5,918 bases of DNA, from positions 1-5,918 of the forward strand of contig USEV01000055.1 in NCBI GenBank assembly GCA_900553825.1. Direction: 5' to 3'. A program made the translations under genes and the position numbers. The stretch is from an uncultured Eubacteriales bacterium (GTDB lineage Bacteria > Bacillota > Clostridia > Christensenellales > CAG-917). Of the stretch, positions 1 to 5,901 are shown piece after piece. The notes under the pieces were generated by a model. That model did no database searches. It worked only from the letters and a program-made list of their open reading frames with translations, and had not been told where the DNA came from. How positions within the stretch are numbered: the first letter of the stretch is position 1; each line of letters opens with the position of its first letter.

Positions 1-23
1 CGTCAGATGTGTATAAGAGACAG
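1..23 (+). other. Residual Nextera (Tn5) Read 1 adapter
   Basis: Bases 5-23 are the complete 19-bp Tn5 mosaic end used in Nextera libraries. Bases 1-4 (CGTC) match the last four bases of the Read 1 transposon adapter that precede the mosaic end. This is synthetic library sequence, not genome. The minus-strand reading frame of the chimeric CDS runs on through it without a stop, so any automatic annotation will carry adapter-encoded residues (CLLYTSD) at its C-terminus. Confidence 0.98.
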
Positions 24-397
24 GCTTCAGATACCAGTTTTACAGAGATCCTTGCTCTTGTATTCGAGTTCTTTAAGTCATAGATCAGCTGTGCCAGGTC
101 CTCGATGGAATAAATATCGTGATGCGGCGGCGGTGAGATCAGTCCCACACCCGGCGTAGAATGTCTGGTTTTTGCTACCCAAGGGTAAACCTTTCCCCCA
201 GGCAGATGTCCACCTTCTCCAGGTTTTGCTCCCTGCGCCATCTTGATCTGGATCTCCTGGGCGCTGGTGAGGTAGGCGCTGGTAACGCCGAACCGGCCGG
301 AGGCTACCTGCTTGATGGCGGAGCACCGCTCATCGCGCAGGCGCGCCGCGTCCTCGCCGCCCTCGCCGGTGTTGGACGTGCCGCCCAGACGGTTCAT
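24..397 (-). CDS. gltB: Glutamate synthase large subunit, internal fragment (chimeric context)
   Basis: Reading leftwards, the frame encodes part of the FMN-binding synthase domain of GltB, the enzyme that makes glutamate from glutamine and 2-oxoglutarate. Recognisable family blocks in order are [82 protein letters not shown] and [11 protein letters not shown]. No amidotransferase domain, iron-sulfur cysteines or C-terminal glutamine-rich domain is present; a full GltB is about 1,500 residues, so this is under a tenth of it. The left edge is cut by adapter at base 23. The right edge is not a gene start: it runs in frame into an FGGY kinase N-terminus, with the switch somewhere in about 371-410. 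Codon use also changes inside the fragment near 230-262. The family is certain; its physical linkage to the rest of this window is doubtful. Confidence 0.88.
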
Positions 398-410
398 GAT
401 TGCCTGTGCC
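371..410 (-). other. Chimeric junction between FGGY kinase and gltB
   Basis: On the minus strand kinase-type sequence ([12 protein letters not shown]) passes into GltB-type sequence (NTGEGGED) within about 15 codons. The block encoding MNRLGG (397-380) would fit both families: GltB proteins carry this motif just before SNTGEGGED, and the kinase could carry something similar after AEKQAQA. A short shared stretch is the expected place for an assembler or PCR template switch. The exact breakpoint cannot be placed from this sequence alone. Confidence 0.85.
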
Positions 411-733
411 TGCTTCTCCGCCCTGCCGTCGACCCAGGTGATGTTGTTCATCAGGTTGTTGCCCTTCTCGTCGACGGGGATGACGCCCTGCGCCTGGGTG
501 GAAAAGACGATGCCCTTGACATCCTCGGGAGCGATGCCTGCCTTTTTGACAATCTCCCTGGAAGTGATGCAAACCGCTTTCCAGTAATCGTTGGGATCCT
601 GCTCGACCTGCGCGGGTGCGGGGTAATAGGTGGGATAAGGCTCGGCAACGGTGGTAACGATGTTGCCGTCGAAATCCACGAGCACGGCTTTGTCAGAGCT
701 GGTTCCGATGTCATGCGAAATGATGTACTTCAT
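380..733 (-). CDS. FGGY-family carbohydrate kinase, N-terminal part
   Basis: The start is ATG at 733-731, preceded by a purine-rich ribosome site (AGAGGGGAG) three bases upstream. The first ~118 residues fit the actin-fold N-terminal domain of FGGY kinases (xylulokinase/glycerokinase superfamily), which phosphorylate sugars or polyols with ATP in the cytoplasm. The start [20 protein letters not shown] is the phosphate-1 motif; next come [26 protein letters not shown] and [13 protein letters not shown], the usual sugar-pocket strand and helix. A complete enzyme is about 500 residues; here the kinase sequence stops near residue 110-118 and continues in frame as GltB, which no known kinase does. 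The second actin-like domain is missing. It lies 57 bases downstream of the aminotransferase stop and is probably cotranscribed with it. The substrate cannot be told from this fragment; xylulokinase-like is only the nearest guess. Confidence 0.85.
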
Positions 734-748
734 ATACTCCCCTCTAAC

Positions 749-779
749 GCAGTATTCTGCCGCTGGGGCAGAATACTGC
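749..779 (-). promoter_or_regulatory. Perfect 13-bp hairpin between aminotransferase and kinase genes
   Basis: Arms 749-761 and 767-779 are exact inverse complements, with a 5-base loop at 762-766. The structure fills most of the 57-base gap between the aminotransferase stop (791) and the kinase start (733), ending 15 bases before the kinase ATG and just before its ribosome site. In the transcribed (minus) direction it is not followed by a T-run (GCGTTAGAGG follows), so it is not a standard intrinsic terminator. A T-run precedes it instead. It may stabilise or process the mRNA, or tune kinase translation; the function is inferred. Confidence 0.7.
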
Positions 780-790
780 AAAAAATGTTT

Positions 791-2461
791 TCAGTTTTTG
801 TTCGCGGCGTCCGCAGCAGCCTGTTCCTTGAGGCCCTTTTCCTTGAGCTTGCGCGCCTTCTTGAGTTTCTTGTCGCGCTTGGGTCCTTCGGGGTACTGCA
901 TGGCCTTTCTTTCCTTGTATTCGGCAACCTGGAGGGTGTCGACCTTGGTGCGCTTCTTGACCAGGGAGAACACATCGTCAAAGCGGTTGAGTGCCTCGTC
1001 GATGATCTCGTCGGTGTCTGCCATGGAGGTGTAGAGCCTGCTGCCGGCGAGGGTGACGATGCCGTGGGACATATATGCCGCGCCCATCTGCTCCATTGCT
1101 TCCTTCCTGACCATGATGGCATCCTGCTTCTTGAGGACCTTGAGGAGGTTGAGGATGCACTTGGAGGAGAAGTCGAAGCTCATAGCGCCCGTGCATTCGA
1201 GGTGGACGATGGAGCCCTGGTTGTAGGCGACATACGGGAGGTCGTGCTTTGCGATGAGGTCGACAAGACCGTCCGTCAGCCTGTTGCCCGCAAGACCTGC
1301 CTTGACGCATGCGTTGTTCTTCTGGATTTCCTTGATTGCGACATAACCTGCCATGGCGGAGAGGGGGTTAGCCGCGAGAGTGCCGCCGACATAGGCTTTC
1401 TTTGCGCCGCCCGCGACGCCTGCCGCGAGGAGGTCGACATACTCTTTCTTGCCGCCGATGCCGCCCGCTGCGGGATAGCCGCCCGCCACGATCTTGCCGA
1501 AGATGGTGAGGTCGGGCTTGACATTGAACAGACCCTGCGCACCGCCGATGCCGACGCGGAAACCGGTGACGACTTCGTCGAAGATGAACAGCGCGCCGTA
1601 CTTGTCGCACAGTGCCCTGACCTTGGTGTTGTAGTCGAAGTCGACGGGGCGGGTGCCGCTTTCGGGACCCACGGGCTCGACGATGACTGCCGCCGTGCCG
1701 CCGCGGCACGCCTCGTTGTATTTGAGGTAATCCTCAAGCATATCGAGGTCGTTGGGGCGAACTTCGTCGATGACGGAGAAGATGACATTGGGGATGCCGA
1801 AGGATTCGAGGAACTGTCTGGTGCCGGGAACCTTAAGGCCGTAGACCATCTGGTCGGACCAGCCGTGATATGCGCCGCCGATCTTGATGATTCTCTTCTT
1901 CTTGGTCGCGCAACGCGCCACGCGGATTGCGCCCATGACGGATTCGGTGCCGCTGCCGAGCATCCTGAACTTCTCGACATTGGGCATGCACTTATTGATT
2001 TCCTTTGCGATGAGCAGTTCCGCCTCGTGGAAAAGACCGGTGACGGGGCCGCACTCGTTGATGAGCTTTATCGCCTCTTCCCTGACTGCGGGATAGTTGC
2101 TGCCGAGGATGGTGGGGCCGCCCGCCTGGAGGAAATCGATGTACTTGTTGCCGTCGATGTCATAAAGATGCGCGCCGTCCGCCTTGACCATGCACATGGG
2201 GAAGGGCTTGTTGAAGGCGAGGTTGTGCTGAACGCCGCCGGGGATGTACTTCTTTGCTTCGGCGGTGATCTTCTTGGAGCCTGCGCACTTGATGTCGTAG
2301 TAGTTGTCGCAGATGTCCTTGTACGCCTCTTCCGAAACGCTGTAAATGGGTTGCGATGTGAGCTGCTTCAAGCTCTCGTTGATCTCACGCGCGTTGGCCC
2401 AACGAGTGACGCCGTAGCCCGCTTCCTGCTTGCCTTTAAGCTCGGTATAAGTGACTTTCAT
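791..2461 (-). CDS. Class III PLP-dependent aminotransferase, GSA-aminomutase-like
   Basis: This complete 556-residue protein is a fold-type I PLP enzyme of the class III group, which includes glutamate-1-semialdehyde aminomutase and omega-transaminases. Visible features: MLGSGTESVMGA (residues ~167-178) and GAYHGW (~196-201) for cofactor phosphate and ring contacts; the FIFDEVVTGFR aspartate near D295, expected to bind the pyridine nitrogen; the probable Schiff-base lysine K323 in IFGKIVAGGYPAAGG; and GGTLAANPL (~359-367). The ATG at 2461 has GGAGGG five bases upstream; an upstream TTG at 2494 is rejected because it lies next to the -10 box. The usual length is about 430, so this has roughly 70 extra N-terminal residues and a Lys/Arg-rich tail from about residue 500. 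No hem genes are nearby, so heme synthesis is unlikely. The downstream FGGY kinase suggests an amino-sugar or amino-polyol substrate, which is inference. Confidence 0.93.
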   Translation of the reverse strand: MKVTYTELKGKQEAGYGVTRWANAREINESLKQLTSQPIYSVSEEAYKDICDNYYDIKCAGSKKITAEAKKYIPGGVQHNLAFNKPFPMCMVKADGAHLYDIDGNKYIDFLQAGGPTILGSNYPAVREEAIKLINECGPVTGLFHEAELLIAKEINKCMPNVEKFRMLGSGTESVMGAIRVARCATKKKRIIKIGGAYHGWSDQMVYGLKVPGTRQFLESFGIPNVIFSVIDEVRPNDLDMLEDYLKYNEACRGGTAAVIVEPVGPESGTRPVDFDYNTKVRALCDKYGALFIFDEVVTGFRVGIGGAQGLFNVKPDLTIFGKIVAGGYPAAGGIGGKKEYVDLLAAGVAGGAKKAYVGGTLAANPLSAMAGYVAIKEIQKNNACVKAGLAGNRLTDGLVDLIAKHDLPYVAYNQGSIVHLECTGAMSFDFSSKCILNLLKVLKKQDAIMVRKEAMEQMGAAYMSHGIVTLAGSRLYTSMADTDEIIDEALNRFDDVFSLVKKRTKVDTLQVAEYKERKAMQYPEGPKRDKKLKKARKLKEKGLKEQAAADAANKN

Positions 2462-2494
2462 TGCTTCCCTCCGTAATTGAGTCTTATTAAGCAA

Positions 2495-2523
2495 ATTATA
2501 TCAAACAAAAATCGCGATGTAAA
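2495..2523 (-). promoter_or_regulatory. Sigma-A-type promoter of the aminotransferase gene
   Basis: On the minus strand TTTACA (2523-2518) and TATAAT (2500-2495) are separated by exactly 17 bases. That is 5/6 and 6/6 matches to the housekeeping consensus. The predicted start of transcription is near 2488, giving a leader of about 27 bases that contains the GGAGGG ribosome site. There is no room for a riboswitch in the leader. A six-base palindrome TCGCGA lies in the spacer (2512-2517), too short to call an operator. Confidence 0.8.
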
Positions 2524-2639
2524 CGGGAAAAACCGGCGAGAAACCTATACAACCGCGGCGATTTGTTTTGCAAAAAACAATTCCCGTCCAACTGTCGCAC
2601 GCCCAAAGCGCACGCACACGCGCCCCGCGCACACAAATC

Positions 2640-2665
2640 AAAAAAGGTGTCCGGAAAAAGACACC
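2640..2665 (-). terminator. Intrinsic terminator, distal one of the HU gene
   Basis: On the minus strand a GGTGTC/GACACC stem (plus coordinates 2660-2665 and 2646-2651) with an 8-base loop is followed immediately by six T residues (2645-2640). It would stop read-through from HU before the aminotransferase promoter. Confidence 0.75.
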
Positions 2666-2690
2666 CCCTCCCGACGCGCAAAAAGCGCGC

Positions 2691-2727
2691 GGGAAGAAAA
2701 GCGAAGCGCCTTCGTGGAAGGCGCTTC
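2691..2727 (-). terminator. Intrinsic terminator, proximal one of the HU gene
   Basis: Arms 2703-2713 and 2717-2727 form a perfect 11-bp stem with a 3-base loop. On the minus strand the stem is followed by GCTTTTCTTCCC, a broken T-tract. It begins 17 bases after the HU stop codon. Confidence 0.85.
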
Positions 2728-2743
2728 AGTCAGACTGCGAAGA

Positions 2744-3016
2744 TTAGTTGAAAGCGTCCTTGAACGCCTTACCGAATTTGCAGACGGGGGCATTGCTCGC
2801 CGCGATGACGATGGGTTTGCCGGTTGCGGGGTTGAAGCCGCTCCTTTCCGCCTTCTTCTTGAGTTCATAGGTGCCGAAGCCCGCGATCGCGACCTTGTCG
2901 CCCGCCTTGAGAGCCTCTGCGACGACGGCTGCATAAGCCTCAACTGCCGCGGTGGCGTCCTTGATGGACAGGTCTGCTTTGCTTGCAACTGCCTTGATGA
3001 AATCGGTTTTGTTCAT
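2744..3016 (-). CDS. hup: HU-family nucleoid DNA-binding protein
   Basis: This is a complete 90-residue protein, the normal size for HU. HU dimers bend and wrap DNA in the nucleoid and assist replication, recombination and transcription. MNKTDFIKAVA is the usual first helix; the GFGTYE turn is at residues 46-51; the DNA-binding arm is SGFNPATGKPIVI (59-71), with the NP pair at 62-63 whose proline inserts between base pairs; FGKAFKDAFN is the standard C-terminal helix. In the arm, position 61 is Phe where the well-known HU proteins have Arg (RNP), while Arg58 is kept. One Cys (79) is present. The ATG has a strong AGGAGGT ribosome site. It is transcribed alone, from a promoter at 3081-3109 to tandem terminators at 2640-2727. 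The family call is secure; HU rather than IHF follows from the sequence type and the Gram-positive-like context. Confidence 0.97.
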   Translation of the reverse strand: MNKTDFIKAVASKADLSIKDATAAVEAYAAVVAEALKAGDKVAIAGFGTYELKKKAERSGFNPATGKPIVIAASNAPVCKFGKAFKDAFN

Positions 3017-3080
3017 ATTTACCTCCTAGGTTTTCCCGTTCCCCTGCGACAATCGCCGCCACGAAACGATTTACAGGATG

Positions 3081-3109
3081 ATTATAACCAATCTCCCCGC
3101 AAAAATCAA
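3081..3109 (-). promoter_or_regulatory. Sigma-A-type promoter of the HU gene
   Basis: On the minus strand TTGATT (3109-3104) and TATAAT (3086-3081) are 17 bases apart. The -10 box is a perfect match and the -35 box matches at 4 of 6. The predicted transcript starts near 3074, giving a leader of about 57 bases that ends in the AGGAGGT ribosome site. Confidence 0.8.
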
Positions 3110-3162
3110 CAACAAATTTTGACATACTTCCGCACCGTAAGGCTCTAAACTCCGCGCCGCGC

Positions 3163-3201
3163 GAAAGCAAAACGGCGGCGCGCACTCCGCGCAACCGCCG
3201 T
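3163..3201 (-). terminator. Probable intrinsic terminator of the lipoprotein gene
   Basis: On the minus strand ACGGCGG (3201-3195) pairs with CCGCCGT (3178-3172). An inner GCGC-type stem can also form, separated by a small bulge. The stem is followed by TTTTGCTTTC (about 3172-3163). It lies about 65 bases after the lipoprotein stop and upstream of the HU promoter, so it insulates the two genes. Confidence 0.65.
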
Positions 3202-3222
3202 CGTCGTCCCGGTCCTCTCCCC

Positions 3223-3259
3223 CGCCGCATAGCGGCGACGCCGCGCCCCGCGCGCGGCG
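3223..3259. repeat. Two GC-only hairpins just after the lipoprotein stop
   Basis: Arms 3239-3246 and 3252-3259 form an 8-bp G/C stem with a 5-base loop, beginning 8 bases after the lipoprotein stop codon. Arms 3223-3228 and 3232-3237 form a second 6-bp stem with a 3-base loop. Neither has a T-tract on the minus strand, so they may protect the 3' end of the mRNA rather than terminate transcription. In such GC-rich sequence they could also arise by chance. Confidence 0.45.
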
Positions 3260-3266
3260 GACGCCG

Positions 3267-3938
3267 TCACTTCTTGGAAACCACGGTCCCGTCGTCGGGG
3301 TTCACGAGCACGGCAAGGTAATTCGCACCCTCGCCGATGAGCGAAACATAATAGTAATATGTCGTGCGGTCACCTGTAATGAGCTTGACATAGACCTCCC
3401 TCTCGGGGCCGCCCTCCGCCTTTTCCGCTTCGAGCTCGGCGGCGAACTCCTGCCTTGCGATGTTCACCGCGTCGCGCGATGTCAGCTTGCCCGCAAGCAC
3501 ATCCGCGAGCGGGTATTCGGCATTCAGCTCCCCCGCGGTCAGCGTTACGGACGCGGGCACGAAATCCAGCGGCACATCCACCCTGAACTCCCCGAACCTG
3601 TTGCTGCCCAGGGTGCCCGAAAGCGTCTTGCCCGCCTCTCCGCCTTCCTTGAGCACGAAGGAAATCTCGTCGTAGTCGCCGACTGCGAGAGGCGTGACCA
3701 CGAGCTCGGCGAACTCCTCCACCGTCCCCGTCTTCCCGTCCGCGATGAACGGGTTTTCCCTCTCGCCGCATTCCAGCGAAACGACGAAGTCCTCTCCCCC
3801 GCCCGTGTAGAGCGCGTCCACGCCGTGCGAGAAGTGCTCCGCCTCCGCGGGAGGGGTGCGGTCGCACGCGACGAGCGCCGCGACGAGCGCGACGGCGATT
3901 ACGAGTGTTGCAACGGTGACGAATATCTTTTTCCTCAT
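3267..3938 (-). CDS. Small lipoprotein with PepSY-like C-terminal region
   Basis: This 223-residue protein has a lipoprotein signal: MRKK, a hydrophobic stretch (residues 5-24) and the lipobox LVAC with Cys25 as the predicted lipidated residue. It should therefore be anchored to the outer face of the cytoplasmic membrane. No enzyme motif is visible in residues 26-150. The last 70 residues (SRDAVNIARQEFAAEL, then TTYYYYVSLIGEGANYLAVLVNPDDGTVVSKK) resemble the PepSY fold: an AxxIAxxxF helix followed by strands ending in D-G-x-V-V. The start at 3938 puts the signal at the N-terminus; a TTG frame extension to 3986 is rejected because it adds a charged leader ahead of the signal. The ribosome site is weak (GTGGTGAC directly before ATG). 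It diverges from the P-type ATPase across 140 bases. Function is unknown; the PepSY assignment is moderate. Confidence 0.85.
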   Translation of the reverse strand: MRKKIFVTVATLVIAVALVAALVACDRTPPAEAEHFSHGVDALYTGGGEDFVVSLECGERENPFIADGKTGTVEEFAELVVTPLAVGDYDEISFVLKEGGEAGKTLSGTLGSNRFGEFRVDVPLDFVPASVTLTAGELNAEYPLADVLAGKLTSRDAVNIARQEFAAELEAEKAEGGPEREVYVKLITGDRTTYYYYVSLIGEGANYLAVLVNPDDGTVVSKK

Positions 3939-4022
3939 GTCACCACGATATGCAAACTCCCGTCGCCGTATGACCCGCGGGAACAAAGCCCGGCATTCTT
4001 TTTCCCGATTTGCGCTTCCCCC

Positions 4023-4052
4023 TTGCCCTTTTCCGATGCGGTATGTTATAGT
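4023..4052 (+). promoter_or_regulatory. Possible extended -10 promoter of the P-type ATPase gene
   Basis: TTGCCC (4023-4028) and TATAGT (4047-4052) are 18 bases apart, and TGT directly precedes the -10 box, giving an extended -10 (TGn) element. Transcription would start near 4059, about 20 bases before the ATPase ATG. The -35 box is only a 4/6 match, so this is weaker than the other two promoters. Confidence 0.55.
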
Positions 4053-4078
4053 GAATTATCAACTGCGCAGGGTGAGGA

Positions 4079-5901
4079 ATGGGAGAGACCGAAACAGTAT
4101 TCAACACATCCCCGCAAACGGGGTTGACCGCCGCGGAGGTCGCCGAGCGCGTCGCCGCGGGGAAAATCAACGGCGAACAGACGGTGAGGACGAAGAGCGT
4201 AGCGGACATACTGCGCTCCAACATCCTCACCTTTTTCAACTTCGTTTTCATCGTGCTTGCGGTGTTGCTCGCGGGCTTCGTGCCCGACGGCATGGACGGC
4301 ATCGGCAACTTCGGCTTCCTCATCCTCATCGTGTTCAACACGCTGGTGGGCATCATACAGGAGCTGCGCGCCAAACGCACGATGGACAGGCTTTCCCTGC
4401 TTTCCGCGCCAAAGGCGCTCGTCATACGCGACGGCGAGGAAAAGGAAATTCCGCTCGAGGAAATAGTGCTCGACGACATCACGGAGCTCGCGGCGGGCAG
4501 ACAGGTGTGCGCCGACGGCGTGGTGGTCGAAGGCAGCTGCGAAGTCAACGAATCGCTGATAACGGGCGAGCCCGACGCCATCGTCAAAAATGTGGGCGAC
4601 AAGGTGATGTCGGGCAGCTTCGTCGTGTCGGGCAGGGCGCGTTGCAGGGTGGAACACATCGGCGCCGACAACTTCGTCATGAAGATTTCCAAGGGCGCAA
4701 AGTATTTCAAGAAACCCACCTCCGAGATATGGCGCTCGCTGATGCTGATAGTCAAGGTGATGAGCATAGTCATCGTGCCCCTCGGCATAGCGCTTTTCTG
4801 CTCCAAGTATTTCCGCGACCCGTCCCAGCTCAACGACACCGTGCTCACCACCATAGGCTCGGTGATAGGCATGATACCCTCGGGGCTCGTCGCTCTTGCG
4901 AGCACTGTGTTCTGCGTCAGCGTCATACGCCTTTCGCGGCACAAGACCATCGCGCAGGACCTTTACTGCGTGGAAACGCTCGCGCGTGTGGATGTGCTCT
5001 GCCTCGACAAGACGGGCACCATCACCGAGGGCAGCATGGAGGTCAACGACATAATCCCCCGCGACGGATTGAGCGGCGAAGAGATGAAAGCCATGCTCAA
5101 GGCGGTGGTCGAGGGCACGGGCGACGAGAACGCGACGGCGCAGGCACTTGCGGCGTACCTCGACGGCGTGCAGGCAATCGCCGAGACGGAAAGGGCAATC
5201 CCCTTCTCCTCCGCGAGGAAGTGGAGCGGCGTGCGCGCGGGCGGCGTGAGCTACGCCCTCGGCGCGGTGGAATTCGTGCTCCCGAGAAACAGCAGCGAAA
5301 TCACCGAAAAGGCGAGCGAACTTGCCGCGGAGGGCTACCGCGTGCTCGCCTGCGTTTCGTCGAAAAAGGACTTTAACGATACGGAATTGCCGGGTGAAGT
5401 GGTCTTTGAGGGCTTTGTCATCATCACAGACAAAATCCGCAAGGAGGCGCCCGACACCCTGCGCTTCTTCCGCGAACAGGGCGTCGATGTCAAAATCATC
5501 TCGGGCGACAATCCCGAAACGGTGCGCGCCGTCGCAAAGCGCGCGGGGCTTGAAAAGTGCGACGAAATCATAGATATGTCCACCCTCTCCACCGAGGAGG
5601 AAATCCGCGAAGCCGCCACCCGCTACACCATTTTCGGGCGCGTGCTCCCCGACCAGAAGCTCCTGCTCGTCAAGGCGCTCAAGGCGGCGGGTCACACCGT
5701 CGCGATGACGGGCGACGGCGTCAACGATGTCCTCGCCCTCAAGGAGGCGGACTGCTCCGTCGCCATGGCTTCGGGCTCGGACGCGGCGAAAAATGTCAGC
5801 TCGCTCGTGCTCATGGACTCCAACTTCGCGTCCATGCCGCGCATAGTCGCCGAGGGCAGACGCTCCATCAACAACCTCGAGCGCAGCGCCTCGCTCTACA
5901 T
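4079..5901 (+). CDS. Cation-transporting P-type ATPase, C-terminally truncated by contig end
   Basis: The first 607 residues of an integral membrane ATP-driven cation pump of the HAD/P-type superfamily are present. GLTAAEVAERVAAGKIN (15-31) is the N-terminal cytoplasmic motif. Hydrophobic helices lie at about 50-66 and 79-95, the TGE loop of the actuator domain at 162-164, and helices at about 220-241 and 255-283 with GMIPSGL (264-270). The phosphorylated Asp is D310 in DKTGTIT, and the hinge motif TGDGVND is at 544-550. The heavy-metal CPC motif is absent, which argues against a copper/zinc pump; it resembles the Exp7-like group of Gram-positive pumps, but the ion is not readable. ATG 4079 follows GGTGAGGA closely. 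Real coding sequence ends at about 5901, where adapter begins; the remaining C-terminal helices, usually about 200 residues, are missing. Confidence 0.94.

Larger units (their letters stand above)
2524..2743. other. Intergenic region between aminotransferase promoter and HU stop
   Basis: I see no convincing gene here; open frames that cross it lack family features. It is AT-rich with A/T runs near 2560-2580, including an AT-only inverted repeat (2562-2568 with 2573-2579). From about 2640 on it holds two hairpins with T-tails on the minus strand, listed separately as terminators of the HU gene. Between them is a small third stem (2675-2679 with 2685-2689). Confidence 0.6.

Noticed and set aside
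1..733. A genuine novel kinase-glutamate synthase fusion enzyme
   Set aside because: Both parts are fragments lacking essential domains, the join falls at a short motif suited to both families, and the contig demonstrably contains untrimmed adapter. An artefact is far more likely.
161..2476. Very long open frame (771 codons) on the plus strand, antisense to the kinase and aminotransferase
   Set aside because: It mirrors the aminotransferase codons in GC-rich DNA, has no family motif or clear ribosome site, and crosses the chimeric junction. The minus-strand gene is unmistakable.
2462..2494. Upstream TTG start extending the aminotransferase by 11 residues
   Set aside because: It lies next to the -10 box and upstream of the predicted transcript start. 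The ATG at 2461 has a well-placed GGAGGG.
2477..3148. 223-codon plus-strand frame across the HU gene
   Set aside because: It runs through two terminators and antisense to HU, and shows no protein family features.
3856..5376. 506-codon plus-strand frame overlapping the lipoprotein start and the ATPase
   Set aside because: The translation is Arg/His/Gly-rich low-complexity sequence, a +1-type shadow of the ATPase frame; it also overlaps the lipoprotein signal on the other strand.
4046..5695. 549-codon open frame on the minus strand, antisense to the ATPase
   Set aside because: Its composition is rich in His, Ala, Arg and Asp with no recognisable domain, and it lies opposite a gene with complete P-type ATPase motifs.
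24..5901. CRISPR arrays, tRNA or rRNA genes, phage or defence genes
   Set aside because: I looked for repeated spaced units, tRNA cloverleaf ends and typical defence domains, and found none I could support.
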